Below are positions 8,260 through 16,732 of a stretch of 64,000 nucleotides of DNA, in pieces (the first letter of the stretch is position 1; every line of letters starts with the position of its first letter). Both the position numbers and the translations under genes were made by a program. Where the stretch lies: contig NZ_CP104067.1 of the NCBI RefSeq assembly GCF_026651875.1, positions 3,410,001-3,474,000 on the forward strand, in the 5' to 3' direction. The DNA comes from Alicyclobacillus fastidiosus (GTDB lineage: Bacteria > Bacillota > Bacilli > Alicyclobacillales > Alicyclobacillaceae). Under the pieces are notes generated by a model. The model was not told the DNA's origin. It saw nothing but the letters and a program-made list of their open reading frames with translations, and made no database searches.

Positions 8260-8452
8260 TCGCAAACACTAAGAGCCTAGACTCACTTGCATCACTGGCC
8301 AAAATATTTGCCACCGCGTCAGGACATTACCCATCATCCATAAAGGTCGTCAAACTAACTGGAATTACGAGCTTATCGAAATAAAGTCTATCGTAGCGCT
8401 TGGAAAGACGCCCTAGTGAAGTGGGTGGTGGCTGACAACTGGGTGGCAAAAC

Positions 8453-8562
8453 ATAGTAACGGCTCCCTTCGTATGTGGCTCTGCACTGCTCTCTCAAGTC
8501 TCAGTGTAATCCACGATGTGCGAAACGGAGCTGGTGTCGTTCATTATGACTAATGAAATAAG
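8453..8562 (-). repeat. second copy of the IS110 non-coding end, without a transposase
   Basis: About 100 bases match 5294-5403, starting at the complement of the transposase start codon (CATAGTA) and ending at GACTAAtGaAATAAG. The outer stem is kept, with one G-C pair changed to a G-T pair, and the CACTG/CAGTG inner stem is identical (8484-8488 and 8502-8506). The loop between them differs in sequence and is 13 bases instead of 12. No transposase remains next to it. The remaining bases of the 8198-8629 gap hold only the palindrome at 8238-8259. Confidence 0.7.
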
Positions 8563-8629
8563 GACTCATGCTAGTCCGTCGCATAAGCCCATTCAAAAAA
8601 GCAGGCAAGTAAAATTCGGTTCGTCAACG

Positions 8630-9136
8630 TTATCTTGCCACGGAGTACACAAACACTTCCTTGCCCCACTTTGTTATTGTCTCTTCTATATGCATTCCAT
8701 TACGCTCAGCAACTCTCGCAGATGCTGTATTATTGACATCTATAAAGGAATACATCTTGTGGAGACCCATGCTCTGAAATCCGTATTCTTTACAAGCTTT
8801 TGCCGATTCCGTTGCGTAACCCTTTCCCCACTCTTGTCTCACGAACAGATATGCGATCTCCATTACGCTAACACCATCGCATGCTTGCGGAATAATCCCA
8901 CATTGACCAAGAAATTGTCCCGTCGATTTATCCTCTACAATCCAAAAACCCACGCCTAACTTCTCATAATTACTTAAGGTTCGATTAATCCAGCCCAAGG
9001 TTTCCTCTTCATTCATGGTTGAGGGATAGTATCTCATTGCTTCTGGGTCTGAAAAAATTCCCATCAGATTCTGAACATCATCCGTGGTCATTTTCCGCAA
9101 ATTTAATCTTTCTGTGGTGATGACAATAGTGTCCAT
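8630..9136 (-). CDS. GNAT-family N-acetyltransferase (intact copy)
   Basis: This 168-residue acetyltransferase is of the RimJ/RimL-like GNAT type (Acetyltransf_3). It moves an acetyl group from acetyl-CoA to an amine, with substrate unknown. It starts with VITTERLNLRKMTTDDVQNL. The acetyl-CoA loop is VRQEWGKGYATESAKA, and the typical C-terminal NTASARVAERNGMHIEE follows. The start at 9136 follows GGGAGGC at 7 bases. A longer frame upstream lacks a site. A second copy of the gene plus its upstream flank lies at 31.6-34.1 kb and is broken by a stop codon and an IS element. Similarity of the two copies runs into the upstream flank to about 9200. Confidence 0.9.
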   Translation of the reverse strand: MDTIVITTERLNLRKMTTDDVQNLMGIFSDPEAMRYYPSTMNEEETLGWINRTLSNYEKLGVGFWIVEDKSTGQFLGQCGIIPQACDGVSVMEIAYLFVRQEWGKGYATESAKACKEYGFQSMGLHKMYSFIDVNNTASARVAERNGMHIEETITKWGKEVFVYSVAR

Positions 9137-9360
9137 GTATTTGCCTCCCGACCAAGACATTGTATCTATGGCTTCCACAGAAATGACTCAAAACCTCTAA
9201 ACGTCGTGTAGCACCACATGCTGATCCCCATACACCGGAGGGTTCTTCCGCGCTGTACTTCCAAGCTCTTCACGCGTTCCATGGTCTTCGCCACACAAGA
9301 CAAGGCTCGACTCCCTCTTGTCCCTTTCGGGTCCTTTATGACGATGCGGCAGGATTCACT

Positions 9361-9602
9361 TCATGTTACAGCCTGCAGTTTTGCTTCACCCTCCAAGGGC
9401 ATTCCCTGGGAATAGGACTCTAAACTGTTAAACGAACGCCAGTATTGAACCAACGTTACACCTCTCCATCTCATGAAATACTCGGTGTAGAGAAATCCTA
9501 AATTAGGCTCCTCATACAGCTCTCGCAACATTGGACCCATCGCATTAAGAGCTGGAATCCATTTGGAGAACGCCCAAAACCGATTGATTCTTAGCCCTCC
9601 AA
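9361..9602 (-). pseudogene. DUF4188-family fragment
   Basis: An open minus-strand stretch carries the core of the DUF4188 (monooxygenase-like, dimeric alpha-beta barrel) family. Visible pieces are LRINRFWAFSKWIPALNAM, PMLRELYEEPNLGFL and VQYWRSFNSLESYSQ. The family is about 150-160 residues. Only about 65 are present, with neither the normal N-terminal start nor the C-terminal third. The sequence changes to unrelated bases at about 9415 and 9602. Between 9137 and 9360 I see no gene. That stretch has long pairing-prone GC-rich bases that may come from other mobile DNA. Confidence 0.55.
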
Positions 9603-9613
9603 GACAACTTCCG

Positions 9614-10438
9614 ATGGTAGAATACAAAGAACTAAGGGGGCTTGAGACCTTGATACCGACTTTCAAACAACAGCTTATCCCACGCATGGAGAACAATTTT
9701 TTTGCATACATGTCCTATTACGCTCGCCGACTTCCTGGCATGCGAGTAATCGATCAAGAAAATATACTTATCGTAGATTCATCTTTCTCCTCTGATACGT
9801 TCAACTATATTTGTCGAGCACGTTTCGATGCTGATGTAAATCGTAAGATTAATTTAGCCGTAGGTTACTTCAAATCAATAAACTTACCCTACGCTTGGTG
9901 GGTCACCCCCCACTCACAGCCCCATGATCTTGGGACGTATTTAGAACGCTGTGGTCTTCAACAAACCGAACAAGACCTCGGTATGATCGCCGATTTATCT
10001 AAACTTCCTGTACTGAAAACACCTGAAGGACTAGAGGTCAGGCGTGTAAATTCCATTGAGCGCTTGCACGATTTTGCATTCGTAGTTTCATCTGTTTTCG
10101 ATCCGCCAGATCCAGTTGTTCGTTTATTTTACGAAAATGTATCAAGTGTTGTTTTAACAGAACACTGTCCTATGCGGTTGTTCGTCGCTTACTTTGACGA
10201 GAAACCTGTCTCAACGAGTGCTCTGTTCATGGATGTTGAGATGGCAGGTATCTATTCAGTGGCTACCCTTCAAACCTTCAGAAGACGTGGATTCGGTACA
10301 TCGGTTACCTTGTCAGCATTACAGGCTGCCCGCCATGAAGGACTCGAATTTGCGGCATTACAAGCTTCTGAGGATGGAAAACACATATACGAAATTCTGG
10401 GCTTCGAAAACTGTTGCGACTTTTACGTTTATCAGTAA
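9614..10438 (+). CDS. GNAT-family acetyltransferase, two-domain
   Basis: This is a 274-residue protein. Its second half (about 135-274) is a GNAT acetyltransferase domain. The AGIYSVATLQTFRRRGFGTS segment contains the acetyl-CoA RRxGxG loop. AALQASEDGKHIYEILGFE is the usual final strand and helix. The N-terminal half (about 1-130) has the degenerate GNAT-like fold seen in such double-domain proteins, with WWVTPHSQP and YLERCGLQQ. Substrate is unknown. The ATG at 9614 is preferred over an upstream TTG at 9563, but neither has a good Shine-Dalgarno sequence. It abuts the DUF4188 fragment, so its original promoter may be lost. Confidence 0.82.
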   Translation: MVEYKELRGLETLIPTFKQQLIPRMENNFFAYMSYYARRLPGMRVIDQENILIVDSSFSSDTFNYICRARFDADVNRKINLAVGYFKSINLPYAWWVTPHSQPHDLGTYLERCGLQQTEQDLGMIADLSKLPVLKTPEGLEVRRVNSIERLHDFAFVVSSVFDPPDPVVRLFYENVSSVVLTEHCPMRLFVAYFDEKPVSTSALFMDVEMAGIYSVATLQTFRRRGFGTSVTLSALQAARHEGLEFAALQASEDGKHIYEILGFENCCDFYVYQ

Positions 10439-11059
10439 TAACGCCGTGTTGTGTCTGGGACTAAACTCTCTCAATGATTTAAGATTTCCCCAGTATTTTA
10501 GCGGGTTTTCTCGGACCGTTCAACCAGACGGTATAGGCGAAATACCGCGATTCCATGGGCTTTTCAGCCTTTAGGGTACATTGAAACAAGGGCTGCGCGC
10601 TTTTTAACAAATTTTTGGTCGCGCTTTTGGATCACATCTACCTTCGCGGCCTACCCTCTCATGTCTCACGGGGTCCATTTCTGGCCCTTGTCATTCCATC
10701 GTTCCGCCTACCGAAGGGTGGAGGCCAGCTGTGCTGCCCGCCAGGGTCGTTGCCCTCTTGTTATGTGTTGTGCCAGCTGCTCCGCGCTTCGTTTGTCTGA
10801 GCGTGCAAGAAAAGGACTGCTTTACTGATGAACATATCATTTCCACACATTAAAAGGGCCATAAGATGCAAATTGCAGCACTTAAAGAAATACAAACGCG
10901 GCGCTTATACCGCGTTTGTATTAAGGTAGTTTCTTCATCATTACGATTGGTCCGCTAGCCAATCCGGCCAGATTCATCGAGGCAGTCAACGCTAGCTGTT
11001 TTTAAATTTTTCGCCCTCTACGTTAAGCGACGACTCACCGCATCGTTATCCGCGTTTCG
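10439..11059. other. intergenic region, only a terminator recognised
   Basis: No gene is supported here. The stretch 10600-10800 is GC-richer and open in one plus frame but resembles no protein known to me. Its complement has the look of a structured RNA remnant, which I could not place. A perfect hairpin at 10889-10922 is annotated as a terminator of the minus-strand gene. Confidence 0.4.
10881..10922 (-). terminator. rho-independent terminator for the GMC oxidoreductase
   Basis: AATACAAACGCGG (10889-10901) and its perfect complement CCGCGTTTGTATT (10910-10922) close an 8-base loop. On the minus strand the stem is followed by TCTTTAAG, so it fits the gene ending at 11060. Confidence 0.65.
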
Positions 11060-13189
11060 CTACGCATGTTTCACTAGATTTTCGGCCGTGCGGAAGGCCA
11101 AGGCAAGAATAGTCAAAACCGGGTTAACGCCGCCATTTGTCACGTGCACGGAGCCGTCGCTCACCCAGAGATTATCATATCCATGCACACGACCGAAGGG
11201 GTCGGTAACTGATGTCGAAGGGTCAGTACCCATGCGCAGTGTTCCCGCCTGATGCTGCCCAGCACTAAGCCCACCACCTGGCCGGGTACGCCAAACCCGA
11301 CGTGCTCCGGCAGCCGAGAGCCATGTCTCCGCTTGCTCGGATAGCATGGCCGCCGCTCGAAGAGACTCCGGATGGACATCTCCTGAGAGTTGAGCCACGG
11401 GGATACCGAAGCGATCCTTCACTGTAGGCGATAGCTGCACTCTTGACTCGGCGGTCGGGATCTCTTGGATAGGTCCTTGTACATGACTAGTACGCAAGTA
11501 AGTCTCGCGCATCGTTTCTTTGCCGGCGCTCCCCCATCGCGCCGCATCCGGCGGAAGGGCTCGATACCAGTGAATGACCGGCAACCGGGTGAATTCGTTC
11601 GCAAGCATCCCACCCCCGACAATGCCGTCTCCGTTACCATGGGCAAAGCGACAGGTGGCAATGCTCACCCCTGGTCCAAGGCCCTCTTGAATCGGCTCAT
11701 CGAAAAGGGCATAGGCACCTGCATAGACATGACCCTGCAGGTTCCTCCCCACTTGTCCGTAGCGATTGCCTATCCCATGTGGTTCAGCATCGCTTGCCGA
11801 ATTAAGCAGTAGTCGCGCACTTTCGATGGCCCCGGCCGCAACCACCACATGTCCTGCCCGCACTTGTGTGCGTTGTACCGAGCCCGCCACTGACTGTACA
11901 AGCCGAACCCCAGTGGCGTGCCTACTACCCTCGGTATCGATGCGTTCCACCATGGTATCTGTTACCAGGTCGCAGTTGCCCGTAGCCATGGCCCGCACGA
12001 GCATCGTGTTGTGTCCGCCATTCTTGCTATTGGTCGGACAAGCAAATCCGACACACTGGCCGCACCGCCCACAGGCCGGTCGACCGTCACGTTCGACCGA
12101 GTTGATGAGGAGAGGAACTGGCCCCACGGTCCACCCCAAATTCACGGCTGCCCGAGCCAAGCGTTCTCCTTCCAGCGTCTGTGGCAACGCTGGCATTGGA
12201 TAAGGGTGTCGTCGCTTTCCACGTCCAGGGTGGGCAGCACTATCACCAGAGACGCCAACCTCCAACTCCGCCCGCTCGTAATAAGGTTCGAGATCATCGT
12301 AGCCAATCGGCCAGTCGCTAAGCGAACTCCTGTCCGGAATCCCATAACGAGTTGCCATCCGAAAATCATCCGGATGAAATCGCCATGCCTGTGCTCCGTA
12401 AACCCGTGTTCCTCCTCCCACCGTCATCGCATTATTGTGATAATCTCCTTCAAAGGGTGAAGTAGTCCGCTCACTGCCATCGGACAAGAGAATCGTTCGA
12501 GGATTTCCCTCCAATCCCGGGCCCGTGTTGTGCCCGTATTTGCTAAAACGGTGGTTGCGCAGATGATCGTTGCCAACCTGACTGTATCGAAGCCAGCTTC
12601 CGCGTTCAACGACAAGAACCCGAAGTCCCGCTTCGGCCAACACCGCTGCCGCTACTGAGCCCCCTGCCCCAGCTCCCACGACGACCACATCATACTGGTC
12701 TCGAAGTTGGTTGAAGGTCTTTTGCGATAGATCGATTTCTAGGATCGGCTCATGGATTTCGGAGACGGGCCCCGGGCGAAATCCAATCATTTCCCATGAC
12801 TTACCCTCACGGTTTCCACCAGACTCAGGATTTCCATAGTAGCCTTCGATCACCAAGCTCAAAAGGGTAATGAAAAAATGTTTAGCCGAAACGGGCCAGT
12901 CACCAACACGATCATGCTCAAGATCATGTAACAGTGCATCTTGGTCTTCTGATGAAAGTTCAGAAAATGATCTCCCATGGAGAGCTAGTGCGTCTGCATC
13001 TAGTGCGCGAAGTCCCGGTTCAATCAAGTCTATCCAGGTTTTGATATCCTCGCCGACGCGACATTCCAGGTATGCCAGGACTCCCCCATCAGTCGCCGAT
13101 GGCCAGGCATCTTCCGGAATCAATCTGTTAGCGACCGCCTCCAAGATAGAGCACACCTTGATTGAAAAATGCTGCTGACCCTTAGTCAT
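11060..13189 (-). CDS. gluconate dehydrogenase-type fusion: subunit-3-like domain plus GMC oxidoreductase
   Basis: This 709-residue FAD oxidoreductase probably oxidises an alcohol or sugar acid. Residues about 10-125 resemble gluconate 2-dehydrogenase subunit 3 (CSILEAVANRLIPEDAWP at the start). The FAD-binding Rossmann motif is VVVVGAGAGGSVAAAVLAEAG (about 168-188), with VVERG at the end of beta-2. GMC features include the MTVGGGTRVYGA segment. Near the end come VSDGSVHVTNGGVNPVLTI and GTLRMGTDP. Cysteines 373, 376, 379 and 384 (ACGRCGQCVGFACP) form a cluster that could bind metal or an iron-sulfur group. The two domains are separate subunits in Gram-negative gluconate dehydrogenase. No signal peptide is visible. 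GGTGA 6 bases upstream supports the start. Confidence 0.88.
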   Translation of the reverse strand: MTKGQQHFSIKVCSILEAVANRLIPEDAWPSATDGGVLAYLECRVGEDIKTWIDLIEPGLRALDADALALHGRSFSELSSEDQDALLHDLEHDRVGDWPVSAKHFFITLLSLVIEGYYGNPESGGNREGKSWEMIGFRPGPVSEIHEPILEIDLSQKTFNQLRDQYDVVVVGAGAGGSVAAAVLAEAGLRVLVVERGSWLRYSQVGNDHLRNHRFSKYGHNTGPGLEGNPRTILLSDGSERTTSPFEGDYHNNAMTVGGGTRVYGAQAWRFHPDDFRMATRYGIPDRSSLSDWPIGYDDLEPYYERAELEVGVSGDSAAHPGRGKRRHPYPMPALPQTLEGERLARAAVNLGWTVGPVPLLINSVERDGRPACGRCGQCVGFACPTNSKNGGHNTMLVRAMATGNCDLVTDTMVERIDTEGSRHATGVRLVQSVAGSVQRTQVRAGHVVVAAGAIESARLLLNSASDAEPHGIGNRYGQVGRNLQGHVYAGAYALFDEPIQEGLGPGVSIATCRFAHGNGDGIVGGGMLANEFTRLPVIHWYRALPPDAARWGSAGKETMRETYLRTSHVQGPIQEIPTAESRVQLSPTVKDRFGIPVAQLSGDVHPESLRAAAMLSEQAETWLSAAGARRVWRTRPGGGLSAGQHQAGTLRMGTDPSTSVTDPFGRVHGYDNLWVSDGSVHVTNGGVNPVLTILALAFRTAENLVKHA

Positions 13190-13257
13190 GTACGTTCACC
13201 ACCCAATGATTTTTGCCACAATTCATAATTACTCACCCTCACCACCACATGCCTGCT

Positions 13258-13327
13258 AGCTGCGAGGCGGCTTGGTCCCTACCTCGGTCGGACTTTCACC
13301 GACAAGTTGTGCCTAGCTTAGCTAGGC
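13258..13327 (-). other. possible 5' end remnant of a group II intron
   Basis: On the minus strand the segment starts GTGCGCC, like the GTGYG intron 5' end. About 30 bases later it contains GTCGGTGAAAGTCCGAC, the stem-loop common near the start of bacterial group II introns. The intact intron at 23.7-25.8 kb has a similar GGGTTAAAGTCCC. No reverse transcriptase or domain V is nearby, so it would be a 5' fragment. Confidence 0.35.
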
Positions 13328-13353
13328 GCACTCTTGAACTAACGACAGAACTA

Positions 13354-13704
13354 TTATTTCACCAAAGCTCCCGTGGGTCTAAGTTGTTTTCCAGCCCGAA
13401 CATGTACATGTAAGTGCTTAGATGATTGGTATTCACCCATGTAGGTTTCGACACCACAAGCTCCGTATTCTGCATTAACTTGGGTTGCAACTTTCTGAAC
13501 TACGCAAAGTAATTCAGTTAAAATGTCCTTGTCCTGTTCATCTAACTCAATCAGAGAAGGAATGTGTTTCTTTGGTATCACTACGATATGGGCTTCAAAT
13601 GATGGTCTTGTATGATGAAATGCAAGTACCCTTTCGGTTTCTATGACCTTTTTCACTGGGAGCTGTCCGTTCAAGATTTCATCGCAATAAATATCGTTCG
13701 ACAT
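13354..13704 (-). CDS. HIT-family protein
   Basis: This 116-residue histidine-triad nucleotide hydrolase or transferase acts on nucleoside phosphoramidates or dinucleotide substrates. The triad HLHVHV sits at about residues 98-103. The family start VIETERVLAFHHTRPSFEAHIVVIPKKHI is clear and split into the usual strands. Length is normal for bacterial HIT proteins. The start is supported by GGAGGC about 5-6 bases upstream. It is single, divergent from the germinant-receptor operon. The exact substrate cannot be read from the sequence. Confidence 0.88.
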   Translation of the reverse strand: MSNDIYCDEILNGQLPVKKVIETERVLAFHHTRPSFEAHIVVIPKKHIPSLIELDEQDKDILTELLCVVQKVATQVNAEYGACGVETYMGEYQSSKHLHVHVRAGKQLRPTGALVK

Positions 13705-13927
13705 ACAACGCCTCCTTGTTCTGACTCTTCGCTAATTTTAGCTTAACTTCCAATATATATGGGTGAATTGCTATATAAAACCTTTGGGACGTCTTGCAGG
13801 TTGGGACGTTCATTTTTATTTGGACTGTTTTATAGACGCGAGACGTCGATCAAAAATGCTTGATGGACTCCCGTAGTTGAGAATAATCCGCTTTTATATT
13901 GGGAAAATATTCTTGGAGGTGAACAGG

Positions 13928-15514
13928 GTGAGAGTACGTAAGCCGAAGCTCTTAAAAGCGATTAAGGAATTGGAGCGTACCGACACACTGTCTCCAAGTA
14001 TCCAAAATGAGTTGCTGGATGCAGATGTATTCATGAATGAACGGGTCTTGAGAGAGCTATTCCAAAACTGTTCGGATGTTGTATTCCGTCCGATTATCGT
14101 CCATGGCGAAATTAAAATGCTGCTGGTTTATGTGGACGGTTTAGTCGATACAAAAGTACTGGACCAAGTCGTTTTAAAACCGATGATGTTCGAAGGTATG
14201 CCTGATGGATTGGAAAATGTCGCATCGGTTGCCCAAATCGTTCAAGAGCAATTGATTGCCCTCGCTCAGATCAAAACAGTCCATAAGGTTAGCGAAGTCG
14301 TGGGGGGTGTATTGAAATCGAACCTCGCCATTCTCACGGATGGGGATGGTGCAGCTTTACTTGCTGATCTAAAGGGGTTCGAGAAGCGCAGCGTGGAAGA
14401 ACCGGTTGCGGAAATTTCGCTGCGTGGTCCGCGAGATGGGTTTACAGAAACGCTTCGGGTTAACACAACATTGGTACGCAGAAGAATTCGGAGTCCAAAA
14501 CTAAAAATGGAATCCCTAACGGTGGGTAATCTTTCTCAAACGGACGTCGTCATTGCTTACATTGAAGGAATTGTGCAAACTTCGGTTTTGGATGAAGTTC
14601 GCAAAAGGGTTCAGCGAATTCAAATGGATTCAGTGTTAGAGTCCGGTTACATTGAGGAGTTTATCGAAGATCAGCCCTTTTCTCCCTTTCCGACAGTTCA
14701 ACATACCGAACGCCCTGATGTGGTTTGTGCTTCTATTTTGGAAGGAAAAGTCGCGATTTTCGTGGACAACACGCCGTTTGTTTTAATCGTTCCGTTTACA
14801 TTCTGGTCAGGGTTGCAAGCAGCGGAGGATTACTATGAACGCTCTGTCTATACGACCTTTGTTCGTTTCCTACGGTTGATCCTATTAAACGTAGCCTTGT
14901 TTTTTCCTTCTCTATTTGTTGCTGCGACAACCTTTCATCCTCAGTTGATTCCTACGAGCCTGTTGATCAGCATTGCCGCAGCCCGCGAAGGAGTTCCGTT
15001 TCCTGCCGTCATTGAAGCATTACTCATGGAATTCATGTTTGAAGGTTTGCGGGAAGCGGGTATTCGACTCCCAAGAGCCGTTGGATCTGCTGTCAGTATC
15101 GTAGGAGCGCTGGTGATTGGACAAGCGGCCGTACAAGCAGGGATTATCTCAGCACCAATTGTGATTGTTGTCGCGACCACGGGTATCGCGTCGTTTGCCA
15201 TTCCCCGATATAACCTCGGCATTGCCTATCGGATGCTCCGTTTTCCGCTGTTGTTAATGGCGGGCACGATGGGCTTATACGGGATTGCCTTTGCAACTCT
15301 TATTATCTTCATCCATCTCGTGAATTTGCGTTCGTTTGGTATTCCTTATCTTACGCCAGTTGCACCGCAGATTCCGGGAAACTTAAAGGATGTATTCTGG
15401 AGAGCGCCAAGGTGGAGTATGACCCATCGCCCCGCTTTGATATCCGGTGGATATAAAAAGCGGGTTCCAGAAGGTCAAAAACCGAGTCCGAACAGCGGGA
15501 AGAACGACAGATGA
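13928..15514 (+). CDS. spore germination receptor subunit A (GerA family)
   Basis: This 528-residue subunit A of a germinant receptor lies in the spore inner membrane. Receptors of this type sense amino acids or sugars and trigger germination. The N-terminal soluble domain (1-300) contains FRPIIVHGEIKMLLVYVDGL. The membrane part (about 300-470) includes the family signature PFTFWSGLQAAEDYYERS. After it come PTSLLISIAAAREGVPFP and the EAGIRLPRAVGSAVSIVGAL segment. The GTG at 13928 is chosen because GGAGGT lies 7 bases upstream. The frame continues upstream without a better site. It overlaps the C-subunit gene by ATGA (15511-15514). The 5' region contains two direct TTGGGACGT repeats (13785 and 13802) of unknown meaning. 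Confidence 0.93.
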   Translation: MRVRKPKLLKAIKELERTDTLSPSIQNELLDADVFMNERVLRELFQNCSDVVFRPIIVHGEIKMLLVYVDGLVDTKVLDQVVLKPMMFEGMPDGLENVASVAQIVQEQLIALAQIKTVHKVSEVVGGVLKSNLAILTDGDGAALLADLKGFEKRSVEEPVAEISLRGPRDGFTETLRVNTTLVRRRIRSPKLKMESLTVGNLSQTDVVIAYIEGIVQTSVLDEVRKRVQRIQMDSVLESGYIEEFIEDQPFSPFPTVQHTERPDVVCASILEGKVAIFVDNTPFVLIVPFTFWSGLQAAEDYYERSVYTTFVRFLRLILLNVALFFPSLFVAATTFHPQLIPTSLLISIAAAREGVPFPAVIEALLMEFMFEGLREAGIRLPRAVGSAVSIVGALVIGQAAVQAGIISAPIVIVVATTGIASFAIPRYNLGIAYRMLRFPLLLMAGTMGLYGIAFATLIIFIHLVNLRSFGIPYLTPVAPQIPGNLKDVFWRAPRWSMTHRPALISGGYKKRVPEGQKPSPNSGKNDR

Positions 15515-16719
15515 AGCGACAACGTACATTGGGTTTCATATTGACTATGTCTTTAGTGTTCGCGACGGGTTGTTGGGATGGCACGGAATTGAACGATCTC
15601 GCCATAGTGTCAGGATTTGGGATGGATATAAAAGATGATGGGACATATCTATTAAGCGCCCAAATTGTAATTCCAGGGAAAACACAAAGTAGCCAGCAGG
15701 GCGGAGGGGGCGGGGATAACAATGCTTATTTTACAAAAACAGCGACAGGGAAAGATGTATTAGATGCGTCTCAAAATATCCAGTCCAAGCTTTCAAGAAA
15801 GGTTTTTCCAGGTCATCGGGAGGACATATTTATTGGCGAAGAATTGGCGAAACACGGTGTCTCTAAGGTTATGGACGAATATAGCCGAAATCCCGATGTA
15901 AGACTTCGCGAAGATGTGTTCGTTGTTAAAGGAGGAACCGCAGAAGACGTACTTAAAGTCCCTCAACCCTTAGAAAAGGTCCCAGCAATGGCGGCATTAA
16001 AATTACATCAACAAATTGCCGGTTTAGGGGATGTTGCGATGGCTGAATTTTTGATGGATGCCTCGACGGAAGGCAACAGCCCATCCCTCCCAGTCATGGA
16101 GATAATTAGTTCCCCCCAGACAGACCAAGGACAAGGATCTGCAACGAATGAAACGAATTTCGCTTATGCAGGAAGAGCTGTTTTTAACAAAGACCTAAAA
16201 TTAGTTGGATACCTTGATACGGGTGAAGCAAAATACGCATTTTGGGTAAAAGGGGAATTAAAGTTTTTAACCATTACGGGCATCATTCCTCAAGGGGGCG
16301 GTACGGTCAGTCTTGATTTAACAAAGCTCGGAAGACATATTCAACCGTTGTTAATACAAGGAAACCGAATTAAATTTTATGTGACGTTGACAGGACAAGG
16401 GATGATTCGAGAAAACAACACAAATCTAGACCTTGCTGAAACCAAAAACCTTGATTTAATCGAGAATGAGTTCGACAAAAAATATGAACAAGAGGTCCAA
16501 CAAGTCATTACAAAGGTGCAACAAGAATACAAGGCGGACATTTTCGGATTTGGTGAAGCCATCCATCGGAAATACCCATCTCAATGGAGATCTCTAAAGA
16601 AGAATTGGGAAGCGGAATTTTCACAGGCGGACGTGATTGTCAAAGTAAACCTAAATGTGAAAAGCGTTGGACTCACTGGACCCTCATTGCAACTGAAAGA
16701 AAATCAAATCAAAAAGTAA
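15511..16719 (+). CDS. spore germination lipoprotein, Ger(x)C family
   Basis: This 402-residue subunit C of the germinant receptor is a lipoprotein on the outer face of the spore inner membrane. The signal peptide ends in the lipobox FATGCWD, where Cys21 would be lipid-modified, and the following Trp-Asp is typical of GerC. The body carries ELNDLAIVSGFGMD, then SAQIVIPGK and HREDIFIGEELAKHG, all conserved in the family. The C-terminal domain ends in VKSVGLTGPSL. It is translationally coupled to the A subunit by a 4-base overlap and precedes the B subunit by 13 bases. Length is usual. Confidence 0.93.
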   Translation: MKRQRTLGFILTMSLVFATGCWDGTELNDLAIVSGFGMDIKDDGTYLLSAQIVIPGKTQSSQQGGGGGDNNAYFTKTATGKDVLDASQNIQSKLSRKVFPGHREDIFIGEELAKHGVSKVMDEYSRNPDVRLREDVFVVKGGTAEDVLKVPQPLEKVPAMAALKLHQQIAGLGDVAMAEFLMDASTEGNSPSLPVMEIISSPQTDQGQGSATNETNFAYAGRAVFNKDLKLVGYLDTGEAKYAFWVKGELKFLTITGIIPQGGGTVSLDLTKLGRHIQPLLIQGNRIKFYVTLTGQGMIRENNTNLDLAETKNLDLIENEFDKKYEQEVQQVITKVQQEYKADIFGFGEAIHRKYPSQWRSLKKNWEAEFSQADVIVKVNLNVKSVGLTGPSLQLKENQIKK

Positions 16720-16732
16720 GGGGGAAAGTTTA

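Noticed and set aside
10615..10800. Plus-strand open frame of about 60 codons.
   Set aside because: It has no family resemblance and no ribosome site. The base pattern looks more like the complement of structured RNA.
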